DNA from: Chrysomallon squamiferum
Taxonomy: Eukaryota; Mollusca; Gastropoda; Neomphalida; Peltospiridae
Reading direction: 5' to 3'
DNA length: 64,000 bases
NCBI GenBank assembly: GCA_012295275.1
Contig: CM022677.1
Coordinates: 22,790,490 to 22,854,489 of the forward strand
This document shows, piece by piece, positions 53,335 through 64,000 of the stretch (its first letter is position 1; each line of letters opens with the position of its first letter). A program made the position numbers and the translations under genes. A model generated the notes under the pieces. It saw nothing but the letters and a program-made list of their open reading frames with translations, searched no databases and was not told the DNA's origin.

Positions 53335-54015
53335 TGATTAAAAATAAATAAAACAAGACATGGGATGCAACTGAAAATGTTAAACAAGCCAGGGAAGATT
53401 TGATCAATAGGCTAAACAAACCAATGTAAAACAAAGAAAGATTAACCAATTTTCCCCAAAAGATAGCACAAGATTTGATTGTTTTTGACTGACAGAGAAG
53501 ATTGGATTAATAGGCTAAACAAAACAATTTGTGAAACAAAGGATGATTAACAAATTTTCAAGAAATAAAAGATCACATTAGACACTAAACAAATAATACA
53601 TTTACCGCATTAGATTAACCCATTCAGCAGCAAGCTAGGGTCAGGTTGTTATGTCTTATTAATTTCCACAAAATATGATTCGATAAGATGGGATGACACC
53701 ACACACACACACACATACACACACTAGTATCTGACAAGCAATTATCACTATTGCTGACACACACACACTCACTCACTCTCAGGAATATTCAGATTTCTCT
53801 CCAGAATTAAAAAAAAACATTTAAAAAAGTATTCTTTATATAATTATAATAATTCCATTATCATATTAAAATATACCTAGACCAATAACCAGAAACAAAC
53901 AAGAACAAATAAAGAACAAAAAAAAAAGAACAAAAAATACCATTAACTGTAACTATGATAATAAAAATAAACATACAGATTATCAGATAAATGAAGAACA
54001 CTGAATGGATGTTTG
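53335..54015. other. AT-rich sequence between the MULE relic and the LRR exons
   Basis: No gene seen; CA-type microsatellite patches at 53699-53725 and 53757-53770. Confidence 0.7.
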
Positions 54016-54949
54016 TTATGTTTCAACATGGACTGCACAGACTGAGTTATTAACACATCCGTTTAATCCAATTGACTGAAAGCTTGAGAGTAGGATTTCT
54101 GATTGCTTGATAGACAGGGTCAAGGCCTGCATCAGCCAATGAGATCCAACACTTAAAGCTGTCACATGACTGGTAGAGTTTCTAAAATTAGATTAATCAA
54201 GAAAATTGATTTATAAACTGAATTTATATTTTAAGGAAGTTAGTGTTTATCTATGTGTGTTTATTTATATTCTTAATGCAGAAATAATCAAATTACATTA
54301 ATTATTTAAAAACATTTCCAAAATTAAACTCAGTAATGGTTACTTTTAATAAATCAAATGGCTACTACTGACCACAAATGGCTTTCACAGCATCTGTACC
54401 AGCTGTTCTCAACCCATCTAAGTTAATGGTTGCTAGGTGAGTCAGTGACATCAACAAAGGTAATTGTCCAAAAGTACTAGAGTTTGGTTCTGCTTTTCTT
54501 AAACTGACATGTTTCAAGTTTGTAAATTTCTCTGTGGACAGTTTCTTTGTATTCTGTCAGCTTTGTTCATGTTGTATGTGAGCCTTTCAACAGAACTCTG
54601 AATTGCTTCATCTTCATAAAAAAAGAAAAAGAAAAAAATTAAAAATCATTCATCTTTCATATACATACTGAAACACACATAGAAAAAGCTAGCAAATGCA
54701 CATACATAGACACACATAGACAGACAGACAAAAACTCAGAAACAAACACACCAACTAACCCTAAATACCAACAACAGATGACAAATACACTGAGATGCCA
54801 AACACAGACACAAATAGAATGACAAAGAATGAATGAGAAAGAAAATACAGAGAAGAAAGAGAGAGTGTTAAGTAGAATGAGGTTGATAAGTATGGATAAA
54901 GAAGAAAGAAAAGAAAAATATACACAAAACAATATGTGTAAGAGTAAAA

Positions 54950-54985
<36 letters not shown>

Positions 54986-55225
54986 TTCAAGAGCATGCGA
55001 ACAAAGACAAAAAGTAAACAAGCAGTTTTTACATATTTAATAACACATACCTAATAAACAACTGGAGTTTAGACTTAATTCCAGAACTTTTGTCTGGTTT
55101 GGATTCTGGAAACTTGGCAATTGTACTTTAACTATCAGTAGATAAAGGAAAAACAAAAAGAAGAACAAATAATAATGAGAAATTTTTCAGATCTAAAGAG
55201 TTAGAAAATGAAATACACCTGTGTA

Positions 55226-55276
<51 letters not shown>

Positions 55277-55440
55277 CACATACAGAGAGAGAGAGAGAGA
55301 GATTAATGAGATATAATAATATACAAATCTAAATTAACCATCAACAAAAAGTGTTTGATTGTTAACTTTTGCATCATTCAGATGAAAAGCAGTCGTCTTT
55401 GGATGATTGAAAAAAGCAGTACACAATTTAGTGATCCCAG
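54016..55440 (-). pseudogene. LRR-protein C-terminal exons, TONSL-like, with a frame lesion
   Basis: Minus-strand exons 55339-55440, 55051-55131, 54373-54611 and 54016-54158. All are bounded by AG and GT, all have phase-1 junctions, and the last ends in TAA. LRR-type segments: ITKLCTAFFNHPK, TAFHLNDAKVNNQTL, TKVLELSLNSSCLL, FTNLKHVSLRKA, HLATINLDGL, AGTDAVKAIC, FQSIGLNGC. The order and spacing resemble the C-terminal LRRs of TONSL (Tonsoku-like), a replication-fork and homologous-recombination scaffold; that is a family-level inference from memory of the pattern. Exon 54373-54611 is one base short of phase: near 54530 the frame shifts in an AAAG/AAA run. The last acceptor has a weak pyrimidine tract. 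Either a decaying copy or an assembly indel in a live gene. Confidence 0.45.
55229..55273. repeat. (TA)n microsatellite
   Basis: About 22 TA units followed by a short GA run. Confidence 0.95.
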
Positions 55441-55465
55441 CTGACATTAAAAACAAATAATAACA

Positions 55466-55507
<42 letters not shown>

Positions 55508-55589
55508 TTACAATATGTAGAATCTACATAAGTAGAAAATAATTGATTTGTTATTATTTAAATGTAGTTAGTAGAAGACATCATAATGT

Positions 55590-55842
55590 TTTAACAATAG
55601 TAATAATATCAACAGCTGTAGTAGTAGTAGTAGTAACAGCAGCAGCAGAATTCGTAGTTGTGCTGTTAGTGGTAACAATACTAGAAGTAGTAATAGTTTT
55701 AGTATTAATAGTACTAATAGTAGTAATAGTGGTAATAGTTGTAGTTTAGTAGTAACTGTTCTAGTTGTAGTATTAGTACTAGTACTAGGTTATATAGTAG
55801 TAGTAAAAACAACAAGAGGTAGTAAATAACAGGAGACACCAC

Positions 55843-55877
<35 letters not shown>

Positions 55878-56365
55878 ATGTAATAATGGTAGTAAATATA
55901 ATATAATTAACATAGTATAAGTAACAACAGTAGAAATAGCAGTAAGAGACATAGTGGTACATAGATATATAATATTGGTAATAGCTTTAGTGTATTGAAA
56001 GTCACTGTTACCATTTTTTTCAGGAACAGAATAACAGTGTGAGGAGCAGAAGTAGCAATATTAGTAGCTAATTGACACTAATGGACAATTACATATGCTA
56101 CTAATAATAATAACAATAACAATAACAATATTAATAATAACACTAACAATAATAATAATAATGGCAACAGTAATAATAATAAGAAGAAGAAGAAGAAGAA
56201 GAGAAAATAAGAATTTGTTTTTCACAGTTATACATATAATATAAAATAATTTCTTGTTATTAAGTTTTATTACTATTATTATTACTATTATTATTATTAT
56301 TACTACCACTACTATTATTATTATTACTACTACCACTACTATTATTATTATTATTATAAAAGATT
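55590..56365. repeat. AGT and AAT/ATT trinucleotide tracts
   Basis: Degenerate AGT units (55610-55880) and AAT/ATT/ACT units (56100-56360), intronic if the LRR gene is one unit. Frames here are low complexity. Confidence 0.9.
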
Positions 56366-56394
56366 TTATAACAGTTATAATTAAGATTACTCAC

Positions 56395-57407
56395 AGCACT
56401 CTCAGTGTCTGTTTTGTTGGTGGTGAGGCTAAGGAAGATCACTGTTGTGTTAGAACACTTTGCCAAACACAAAGCTCAGAAAGCCTCAGGTCCAGAACTG
56501 TTTCCTGATAAATTTAAAACCAAGGTTAAAAAAAAGTAAAAAACCAAAAATAAAGGTATTAATAATTAATGAAAATATACAATATAAAATTATTCAGTAG
56601 GTTGTAATATTAAATAAAATAATGAAAAGATTAATAATAATGAATGTAAATATCCAATGTTCTGTAATTCAGTATGGTTATATTTTAAATAAATTAAAAA
56701 TAATAAGAAAATTAATAAATAAATAAATGATAGATAGATAGATACATATATTAGACAGACAGAAAATAGATAGAAAGATTTATAAATAAATAAAAGTAAA
56801 TAAAATAAAAATAATCAACTGTCTACTAAAACTTGTTTTAAAAGCATTTTTATAAATTAAAACTGTGAATAAATTTAAAATTATTTAAATAACTGATTCT
56901 TAAGCTAGTTATATTCAGAATTATCAAAAGAGAATGTAAAGAAAGATTATATAAGATATTTTCTTTCTTTGTTATACTTCAAAAATATTACAAGTATTTG
57001 AAAGTAATTGTTAAAAACATAAAGAGAAGAAATAAAGAAAAAAGAAAGAAAACTAAATGCTTGCTAATTAGGAACAAATAAGAAATGATATATAAAGACA
57101 CAGCGAGATATAGACTAAGACATATTTACAGATATATTTTTAAAGGTTTTAAAATCTGACTAAGTGGTAAAGCTTGTTGCAGTTTAAGTCTTAGTCTGGC
57201 TGCTTTCAACCAAAACTCTGGATTCACAAGAAGAATCACATGATCAAACTTCTTCTTATGGATCCATATCTTCCTTACTTGGCACAGGAGTTTGAGTTTT
57301 TAGTGGTTGGTGTGGTGATGTCAGTTTGTCTCAGGTCTAATGGTGGTACTGGTGTTTTTGGTGCTGACTGCCATTTCTTTTTCGATGATGTGAAACCCAT
57401 GTCAGTT
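56395..57407 (-). pseudogene. Further exon-like pieces upstream of the LRR exons
   Basis: 57279-57407 (minus) lies between ACACAG and a GTAAGG donor and is open: TDMGFTSSKKKWQSAPKTPV, then a Pro/Thr-rich, probably disordered stretch. 56395-56504 lies between TTTATCAG and GTGAGT and contains LCLAKCSNTTVIFLSLTTNK, which fits an LRR, but that frame has a TGA upstream and its outgoing phase does not match the next exon. Membership in the LRR gene is likely by position and content only. Confidence 0.3.
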
Positions 57408-57409
57408 CT

Positions 57410-58464
57410 GTGTAAATAATAAAATAAAACAAAAAAATAAAAACATATAAATACAACTGTCACGTAATATTTTTAACAAATGATTGGTAACTATTTAAAA
57501 TAGACTAATAGAAACAAACAAGTTATCAGAATAATACTGGTTCTAAAAAATCACTAATAATAGTAATTTTCAGAAAACAAAATATACTGATAACAACAAT
57601 ACAAGTTTACAACTTCAATATTGTTCAGGTCTGCTTGGCATATCAAAATAACAGTGTTTTCACTGGCAAATGCTAGAAATATGACATCTCAGTGGAATCA
57701 CATTTTCAATTAGAAAGAACATCTACACTAGTAACAAAAACGTATACTGAAACATTAATTATCTGAGATATTACTAGGTAACTTGTTTTATTAAAACAAT
57801 GAATACTGTTGAGAATAATGTGGGAATATTGTTTGTGCAGTTTTGTATCTCTTAAGTGCTGTAACTAAGTGTAAGTTCTGAGCTCAGATCATTTGAAAAA
57901 GCAAATATGAAAAAAACAATGAAAAAGAAAAACATATGATCACAACTGAATAATAACAAACATGAAGAAGAAATGACAACAATTATAACTAGCCTGTAAA
58001 AAAATAATAACAATAATAATAATAATAAATAAATATTAAAATAAAATAATTTGAATTATTAGAATGTAGAAAAATAACTAGAAAGATAGAGATGCAGTGA
58101 AAATAATAATACAATAAATAAATAAATAAATAAATAAATATTATAATAATAATATAAATATATATGCATACACATACAATAATAAAAAAAAGAATTCTAA
58201 TTCTTTAAATAACCATGAGCAGGATAACAAAATTAAAAAAAACAAAAGAAATTAAAATGATAAAAGAAAGAGACTGAAGAACGAAAAGGAATAATATAGT
58301 ATATTTTATGTGACGTCAGGAAAAAATAAATAAATAACAAATAATGGTAACATAAAAGAATATGCAGAAACTAGGAAATGAAGAATAAGAAACAAAAAGA
58401 ATGAAGAAGAAAATTAATAAGAATATGAATGGTCAGTAGATTCCAAAAAAAAAAAAAAAAAAAA

Positions 58465-58495
<31 letters not shown>

Positions 58496-59918
58496 TATAT
58501 TTTTTTAAATAATAAATAAATAATCAAAAACGTTAAAATAAAAACTAAGAATTTAAAATATGAAGAAACAAAAAGAAAGAAGAATAAGAACTATGAAGAG
58601 AAACTCAAAGACTGAAAAATAATAAGTAAATTGTAATATTAAAGAATCTTGCAAAAATATCTGAAAATAAATACAGAAAGAGGAACACAAAAGAAGAAAA
58701 AGAAGATTATGGAGAAACTACAATGTAGAAAAATAACAAGAAACAATAATCATGGTAAATCGGTTAAAAAATAAACAATCAAATAACTTTAAAGAAAACA
58801 CAAACAATATGAAGAAATATGAATAAACACAGGAATAAGAAGAAACAAGAAGAATAAAACACAAGAAGACAGAAGAATTAAGATACACAAACACACATAC
58901 ACAAACAAACACATGCTGCACGAACAATGAAAATAATTTATTTTTATCAATCTTGATTTAAATCATTTTGTAAAGAAAGATTTATTCGGGATCATTTGTT
59001 ATTTTCCGGCTGCCAAAACCATCGCATATTATGACATCTAAAATAATATTATGATGCTTGCTGAAGGATGAAGTTAATGTCTTTATATCGCTTCATCTCA
59101 GAATTTTTTGTTTATACATGGTAGACTTTTTTGATAGTAAAACTAATGACATAATTGAGACCTGTTTTCAACTCACATGACACTTTGCATCTGCTAGAAA
59201 AAATTTAAATAATAAAATCAGACGGTTCAATAAGAACTATTCATTTATTAATATTATACATCACCAAAACAGATGAAGACACACTACAGAATGCTCAATA
59301 ATGGAAATAAGATCAATTAAATTCTAATATTTATATCGATTTTCATTTTCATGAACAACAGAAATACAAATAAGCTTGTCTTTTTTCTTCTTCTTTTTTT
59401 TAGCACTGAAAGAATTTATTGAATTTTAAGTTTTTATTTATTTATTTTCAGTATTATTTTTTTCAAACACAAAATAAAAACAAAATATTTCTTCTTCTTT
59501 TTTAATTAACATTTTTCTTCTTTATTTTTTGTTTCTTTCTTTCTTACTTAATATTATAAGTTTATACTAAATTTTCACTAATTAGGACTATTATTATTAT
59601 TATTAGTAGTAGTAGTAGTAGTAGTAGTATATCTGTTTCCAAAATAAAAAAAAGAGTAAGTTTGTTGAGTGAGAATAATAAAATAATAATTATTATTATT
59701 TAAAATCAGTACTGAAATATATTTAATTTGCATTTTTACCAACAATAGCAAAAATGAAAATATATTAAAATATGTATAATGAATGTGAAAATTAACCCTG
59801 AACAATGTGCATATTTTCTTTTCAACAATGGAATATATATATTCATTTAAAAAATCCACTTTCATTCTGAAAATGAACAGTAAAAATGTATGTAGGTAGG
59901 TCACTGTGTCATGATATG

Positions 59919-59920
<2 letters not shown>
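57410..59920. other. Very AT-rich intergenic sequence
   Basis: No gene seen. It holds AAT/AAAT microsatellites (58008-58030, 58110-58140, 58467-58495), an A run (58446-58466) and an AGT run (59603-59628). Confidence 0.8.

Positions 59921-59924
<4 letters not shown>

Positions 59925-60004
<80 letters not shown>
59925..60004. repeat. (GA)n microsatellite
   Basis: About 40 GA units. Confidence 0.97.
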
Positions 60005-60006
<2 letters not shown>

Positions 60007-60599
60007 TACTTTTGTATGGGTTATAAATGAAGCTGAATAAATTCATAAAAAATAAACATTATCTGTGAATGTCATTCAGTTCATCAGCTAGTTTATGTAT
60101 ATTATTCTAACACAAAACAAAACTGCAGTGATTAAAAAGCTGAAGTGTTATCTTGATCTGAACTGAACTTTTAGCTACAAATCTATGTTTATTAAAGTTA
60201 ACAGATTTGAATCCTGAACGAGGAAGTGATCCAGCTAAATAAAAAAAAATAATAATAATTGAACAAAATAATGCAGATACTGCAACAGTAACACTGAAAC
60301 TAATCAACTCTGTGTCATCTGATATATAAAGTTTTGACTGGTAGGAAACAGAGTTGTAAGGATTTACATCTGCTTCTTCCTGATCAATGGCAGTTTATAA
60401 CATAATTACCACCAACTTGATGGCTGTGCATTTGGAAGGTACAGTTTTCAGGAATATTGAGGAATAATCGAAGACAGCCTGGGCTTCAAGATCTCCACAG
60501 ATGACAAAAGACAAATTACACACAGACAAGAGACATCCCCAAAACACAAAACAACAGTGAACAAAAGAAACACCAAACAGTACCAAGCATTTACACACT

Positions 60600-61170
60600 C
60601 TTCACAACAAGCACACAAAAACACAGGCCTCTCCACTCTTCACAAAAAGCACACAATAACACAGAACTCTCCACTCTTCACAACAAGCACACAATAACAC
60701 AGACCTCTCCACTCTTCACAACAAGCATATAATAACACAGAACTCTCCACTCTTCACAACAACCACACAATAACACAGATCTCTCCACTCTTCACAACAA
60801 GCACACAATAACACAGACCTCTCCACTCTTCATAACAAGAACACAATAACACAGATCTCTCCACTCTTCACAACAAGCACACAATAACACAGACCTCTCC
60901 ACTCTTCACAACAAGCACACAATAACACAGGCCTCTCCACTCTTCATAACAAGAACACAATAACACAGGCCTCTCCACTCTTCACAACAAGCACACAATA
61001 ACACAGACCTCTCCACAAAAAGCACACAATAACACAGGCCTCTCCACTCTTCACAACAAAGCACACAATAACACAGGCCTCTCCACTCTTCACAACAAAG
61101 CACACAATAACACAGATCTCTCCACTCTTCACAACAAGCACACAATAACACAGGCCTCTCCACTCTTCAT
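60600..61170. repeat. 38-bp minisatellite, about 15 copies
   Basis: Unit CACAACAAGCACACAATAAC followed by ACAGACCTCTCCACTCTT. Some units are shortened. Minus-strand frames (E-E-W-R-G-L-C-Y-C-V type) come only from the repeat. Confidence 0.95.
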
Positions 61171-61479
61171 CATTAATTAATAAGTACATTATATAGTATT
61201 GGTAGTAATCGTAATAACTGTATAGCCATACAAATAATTAATTAATTATGTAAACGGTCATATTTTAGTTTTGTCATTATGTCACTTCATTCAGATGGAT
61301 GACAGTAGTAGAAAGGTGTTGTGAAGTTATTTTAATGACTATTTTATTATTTCCTAATTAAAAAAATGGTCAAGCCATTTAACATTGTAATGTTTCCAGT
61401 GTAGCTGTTGGATGTCTGTCTGTGTGTTCAACTATCTTTCTCATTTTTATTTCTCACCATTAATTTCTACAAATCTCAG

Positions 61480-61660
61480 TACCGGCCCTGTCACCCTCCT
61501 CTTAGATTATTGCGAATCAGTCCCTTGTTTAAACTAACTTGAACGTGCACAGTAACCAAAAGACGAAACATAATCTCTAACACCTGGATTTAAAACACGT
61601 GTCTAAGATATCCAGTGACGTATCAAATTTAATTTGTAGTCACGTTTTCCGTGTCTCGGG
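61480..61660 (+). repeat. Dispersed repeat, copy B
   Basis: Counterpart of 17810-18010, about 70% similar by eye, same orientation; see that entry for shared blocks. Confidence 0.65.
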
Positions 61661-61805
61661 TTTTCCTTTTGTTTTCTTTAACCTACCGGTTCTCTTGTTC
61701 TTAATTCATTATTTATTTATTTATTTGTTTATGTTTGTATTTATTTATTCATTTTCTGTGTATTCCTTTACATTTTTGTTCACGTGTGAAAGAGAGAGAC
61801 AGGAA

Positions 61806-61807
<2 letters not shown>

Positions 61808-61847
<40 letters not shown>
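61808..61847. repeat. (CA)n microsatellite
   Basis: About 20 CA units directly abutting the pogo/Tigger-like end. Confidence 0.95.
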
Positions 61848-61848
<1 letters not shown>

Positions 61849-61849
61849 A

Positions 61850-62165
61850 GTATCTCAACTTACGAGTGGTCTAACACGAGTTACGAGCAGTTGCCCGGTC
61901 GATTTTTTGCTTTGAGTTCCGAGCCAAAATCTGAGTTAAGAGCGAGCTTCAGATATGCCGCCATTAGTTGGCGCAACCATCAACACAACATCCGGCCAGC
62001 ATCCCGCGTCTTACTCATTTACTTCACGTAGTTATCTCGCCGAGGAAACATCTCTGGTGTGTAGTGCTCGGTTTTCTGTAGTATTTTGCCAAATTTCTTT
62101 TTTTGACCATGGATCTTTAGAAATTGCAGAAACTGATTTCTATTGTAATCTAGTTTAAAAAAATA
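61850..62165 (+). mobile_element. pogo/Tigger-like element, left part only
   Basis: It starts TATCTCAACTTACGAGTGGT and repeats TTACGAGC, TTCCGAGCC and GTTAAGAGCGAGC, a pattern characteristic of Tigger-type ends. GC is higher than in the flanks. No matching right end (CTCGTAAGTTGAGATA) was found in the window, so it is truncated or extends beyond recognition. Confidence 0.5.
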
Positions 62166-62172
62166 TGTAAAT

Positions 62173-62582
62173 GAAGTCAAAGCAATATATATAAATATAT
62201 ACAGGTAATGGTAGAATATTACTTTCTTGAAATGTTTTTTTTTTTTTTTTTGTATTCTTTATATACTTTGGAGTACATGTTTGTAATTTAGTTTGTAAAA
62301 TATTTCGTCGTCTGCTTTATGGAAAGTTTTCAACAGCAAAATTTCTCAAAAAAATAAAAGTTACACTCGAGCCTTGTGACAAGATTCTACATCTACGTAT
62401 TGTTTAATAATTTATTTTCGATTATCTGCCCTTGAAAACTTTCCATAAAGCAGACGACGAAATATTTTACAAACTAAATTACAAACATGTACTCCAAAGT
62501 ATATAAAGAATACAAAAAAAAAGCAAAAAACATTTCAAGAAAGTAATATTCTACCATTACCTGTATATATAAAGAAGTCAAA
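62173..62582. mobile_element. Foldback element with 139-bp inverted arms and 9-bp direct repeats
   Basis: 62195-62333 is almost the exact reverse complement of 62432-62570, the differences being mainly in the T/A homopolymer. The spacer is about 98 bp. GAAGTCAAA occurs at 62173-62181 and again at 62574-62582, immediately outside. Long TIRs with 9-bp target duplications are typical of Mutator-like (MULE) elements. No ORF is present, so it would be non-autonomous. Confidence 0.7.
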
Positions 62583-63885
62583 TCTTCGTGATTCTTAGAA
62601 TCTACATTTAACTGACCAAACCATAAATAACAAATACCGCAAATAAAAGAGAAATCGCGCCTCCACCCGAAGTAATATATTATATGAAATTATATGAGAG
62701 TAATCTCCCTTCAGCTATAGTTTCTTTCTTCTGTTTGTGGGGTTCTCGGTGTACGTCATTGCACACCACAGAAAATCGCTGATAACGAAACGTCGTATAC
62801 AGCTGTATAATGAGTAATAAATGTAAATGTGTAGGTACGTTCCAAGAATATCAGTTTACATTATACATTATACCGTATATATTAATATGTGATAAATAAG
62901 TAAAATATAAATAATAAAAATAAATACACTGGACGCTGTCAAAACCGGATGATTCATTGAGACCAACGTGATATACCGTTTTAGACAGAGTGCAGATTTC
63001 TAAAGACTAAAATGACAAAAAAATGGAATATTTTTTATTACAAATCAGTTGTCAGAGGATAAACAGTCTGTCATTGATGACAGCGGTTTTTTTTTTGTAA
63101 GCTTTTTTCATATTTCTTTCTCTGTCATGGCCTTCAAGTTTAACCTTAATTGCACAATCTGCTTTCGATAACAGCAGCAAAAGATTTAATTTGTTTCTCA
63201 TTTTAAGATAATCAGTGTTTGTTTGTTTGTATGTTTGTACCTTTAGTCCATTCAGATTTTTTAATTCGTTTTCTCTGTGATTTTCTACAGTTGCATGTAA
63301 CAATCACTACATATGTATGTATAGCTAAATATGTTTGTTTACACTGGAAACACGTGCAAATCTAATAATAATCTTGTTCTTCTAGCTGCATATTATATTA
63401 CAAGAAGCTTGATATCATTGTTTGTTAAGCCATCAAAGAAGAGCGATCATTTTATCTCACGCGCTAGTCTAATTATGTTCATTATAAAAATAAAAAACAC
63501 TCCTCAAGAAAAAAAACAAAAAAAAACAGATTAAAATGTACATTACAGCTGTCATTTAGTAGACACCTCTCAAGTTTTGAATATTTAGAAGGGTTGCCTG
63601 CAGTTTCTTCTTAAAAATACTTACACATAAGATGTCAGTTTTAACTGACACTACTGATTAATCGTGCATTCAAACTGGCCATGTAAAAACATTTTAAGTC
63701 ATTTCTATTTTGTATTATTTTATTACAGTACATTTTATTTTTTATTTTATTTTATGATTATATTTGAATAAATGTCAGTTTTTATACAAAATCATTACAC
63801 TTTATTTCATTTCTATTTTTCTTTTTCTTTTTCATTCTTTCTCTCTGTAGAGGACTATATTCCGTGAAATATCAAGAATCTCCTC
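62583..63885. other. Intergenic sequence with possible transposon scraps
   Basis: No gene supported. At 62930-63000, CTGTCAAAACCGGATGATTC and CCGTTTTAGACAGAGTGC look like a short DNA-transposon terminal region. The 83-codon minus frame at 63052-63303 (contains NELKNLNGLKVQTYKQTN) is not recognised. Confidence 0.5.
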
Positions 63886-63887
63886 TT

Positions 63888-64000
63888 AAGTAAATAAATA
63901 CAGTACAGTAATGTGATATTAGCAGCATTAAGTAAATAAATACAGTACAGTAACGTGATATTAGCAATATTAAGTAAATAAATACAGTACAGTAATGTGA
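63888..64000. repeat. 42-bp tandem repeat running off the window
   Basis: 2.7 copies of TTAAGTAAATAAATACAGTA followed by CAGTAATGTGATATTAGCA; it continues past 64000. Confidence 0.9.

Noticed and set aside
57150-57230. tRNA-derived SINE (CTAAGTGGTAAAGC resembles an A box)
   Set aside because: No acceptable B box at the right distance and no tRNA fold; the stretch overlaps exon-like minus-strand sequence.

Overview
This is animal nuclear DNA: intron-rich genes with GT..AG junctions, AT-rich intergenic sequence, very many microsatellites and minisatellites, and a TTAGGG telomere. The ANP32 and GT11 genes, the TIR and MULE-type relics and a LINE tail suit a spiralian, most likely a mollusc. That placement is inference, and no species can be named. 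No bacterial operon, CRISPR array, rRNA or tRNA was seen.

The window is two unrelated pieces joined across a 200-N gap (43564-43763). Piece A (1-43563) ends in a telomere in the orientation expected of a right-hand chromosome end: (TTAGGG)n at 37995-38343, then about 5.2 kb of (TTAAAA)n. The second tract is best read as nanopore base-calling of TTAGGG as TTAAAA. Piece B (43764-64000) has no telomeric sequence at its gap edge, so linkage across the gap should not be trusted.

Piece A: 1-6.8 kb is intergenic, with a possible terminal exon near 2.5 kb and two motif-rich regulatory candidates. A complete eight-exon ANP32 gene runs + at 7010-13347 (252 aa), with a CCAAT-box promoter and a poly(A) signal near 15167. 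From about 19 kb to the telomere the sequence is a subtelomeric patchwork of minisatellites (20-46 bp units), a duplicated block (19.4-22.4 and 27.0-28.7 kb) one copy of which carries nested TIR transposons, and a LINE 3' end. Inside it sits one intact intronless GT11 alpha-1,2-fucosyltransferase-like ORF (32652-33782), only 4.2 kb from the telomere.

Piece B: minus-strand exons of an LRR protein resembling the TONSL C-terminus (54.0-57.4 kb) with at least one frame lesion; a three-exon C-terminal module of an unrecognised minus-strand gene (50.4-51.6 kb); a decayed MULE transposase with a FLYWCH-like region (52.7-53.3 kb); a long foldback element with 9-bp direct repeats (62.2-62.6 kb); and more minisatellites. 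The genes show no functional linkage to each other. The structure of the window is explained by chromosome-end biology, repeat turnover and assembly.
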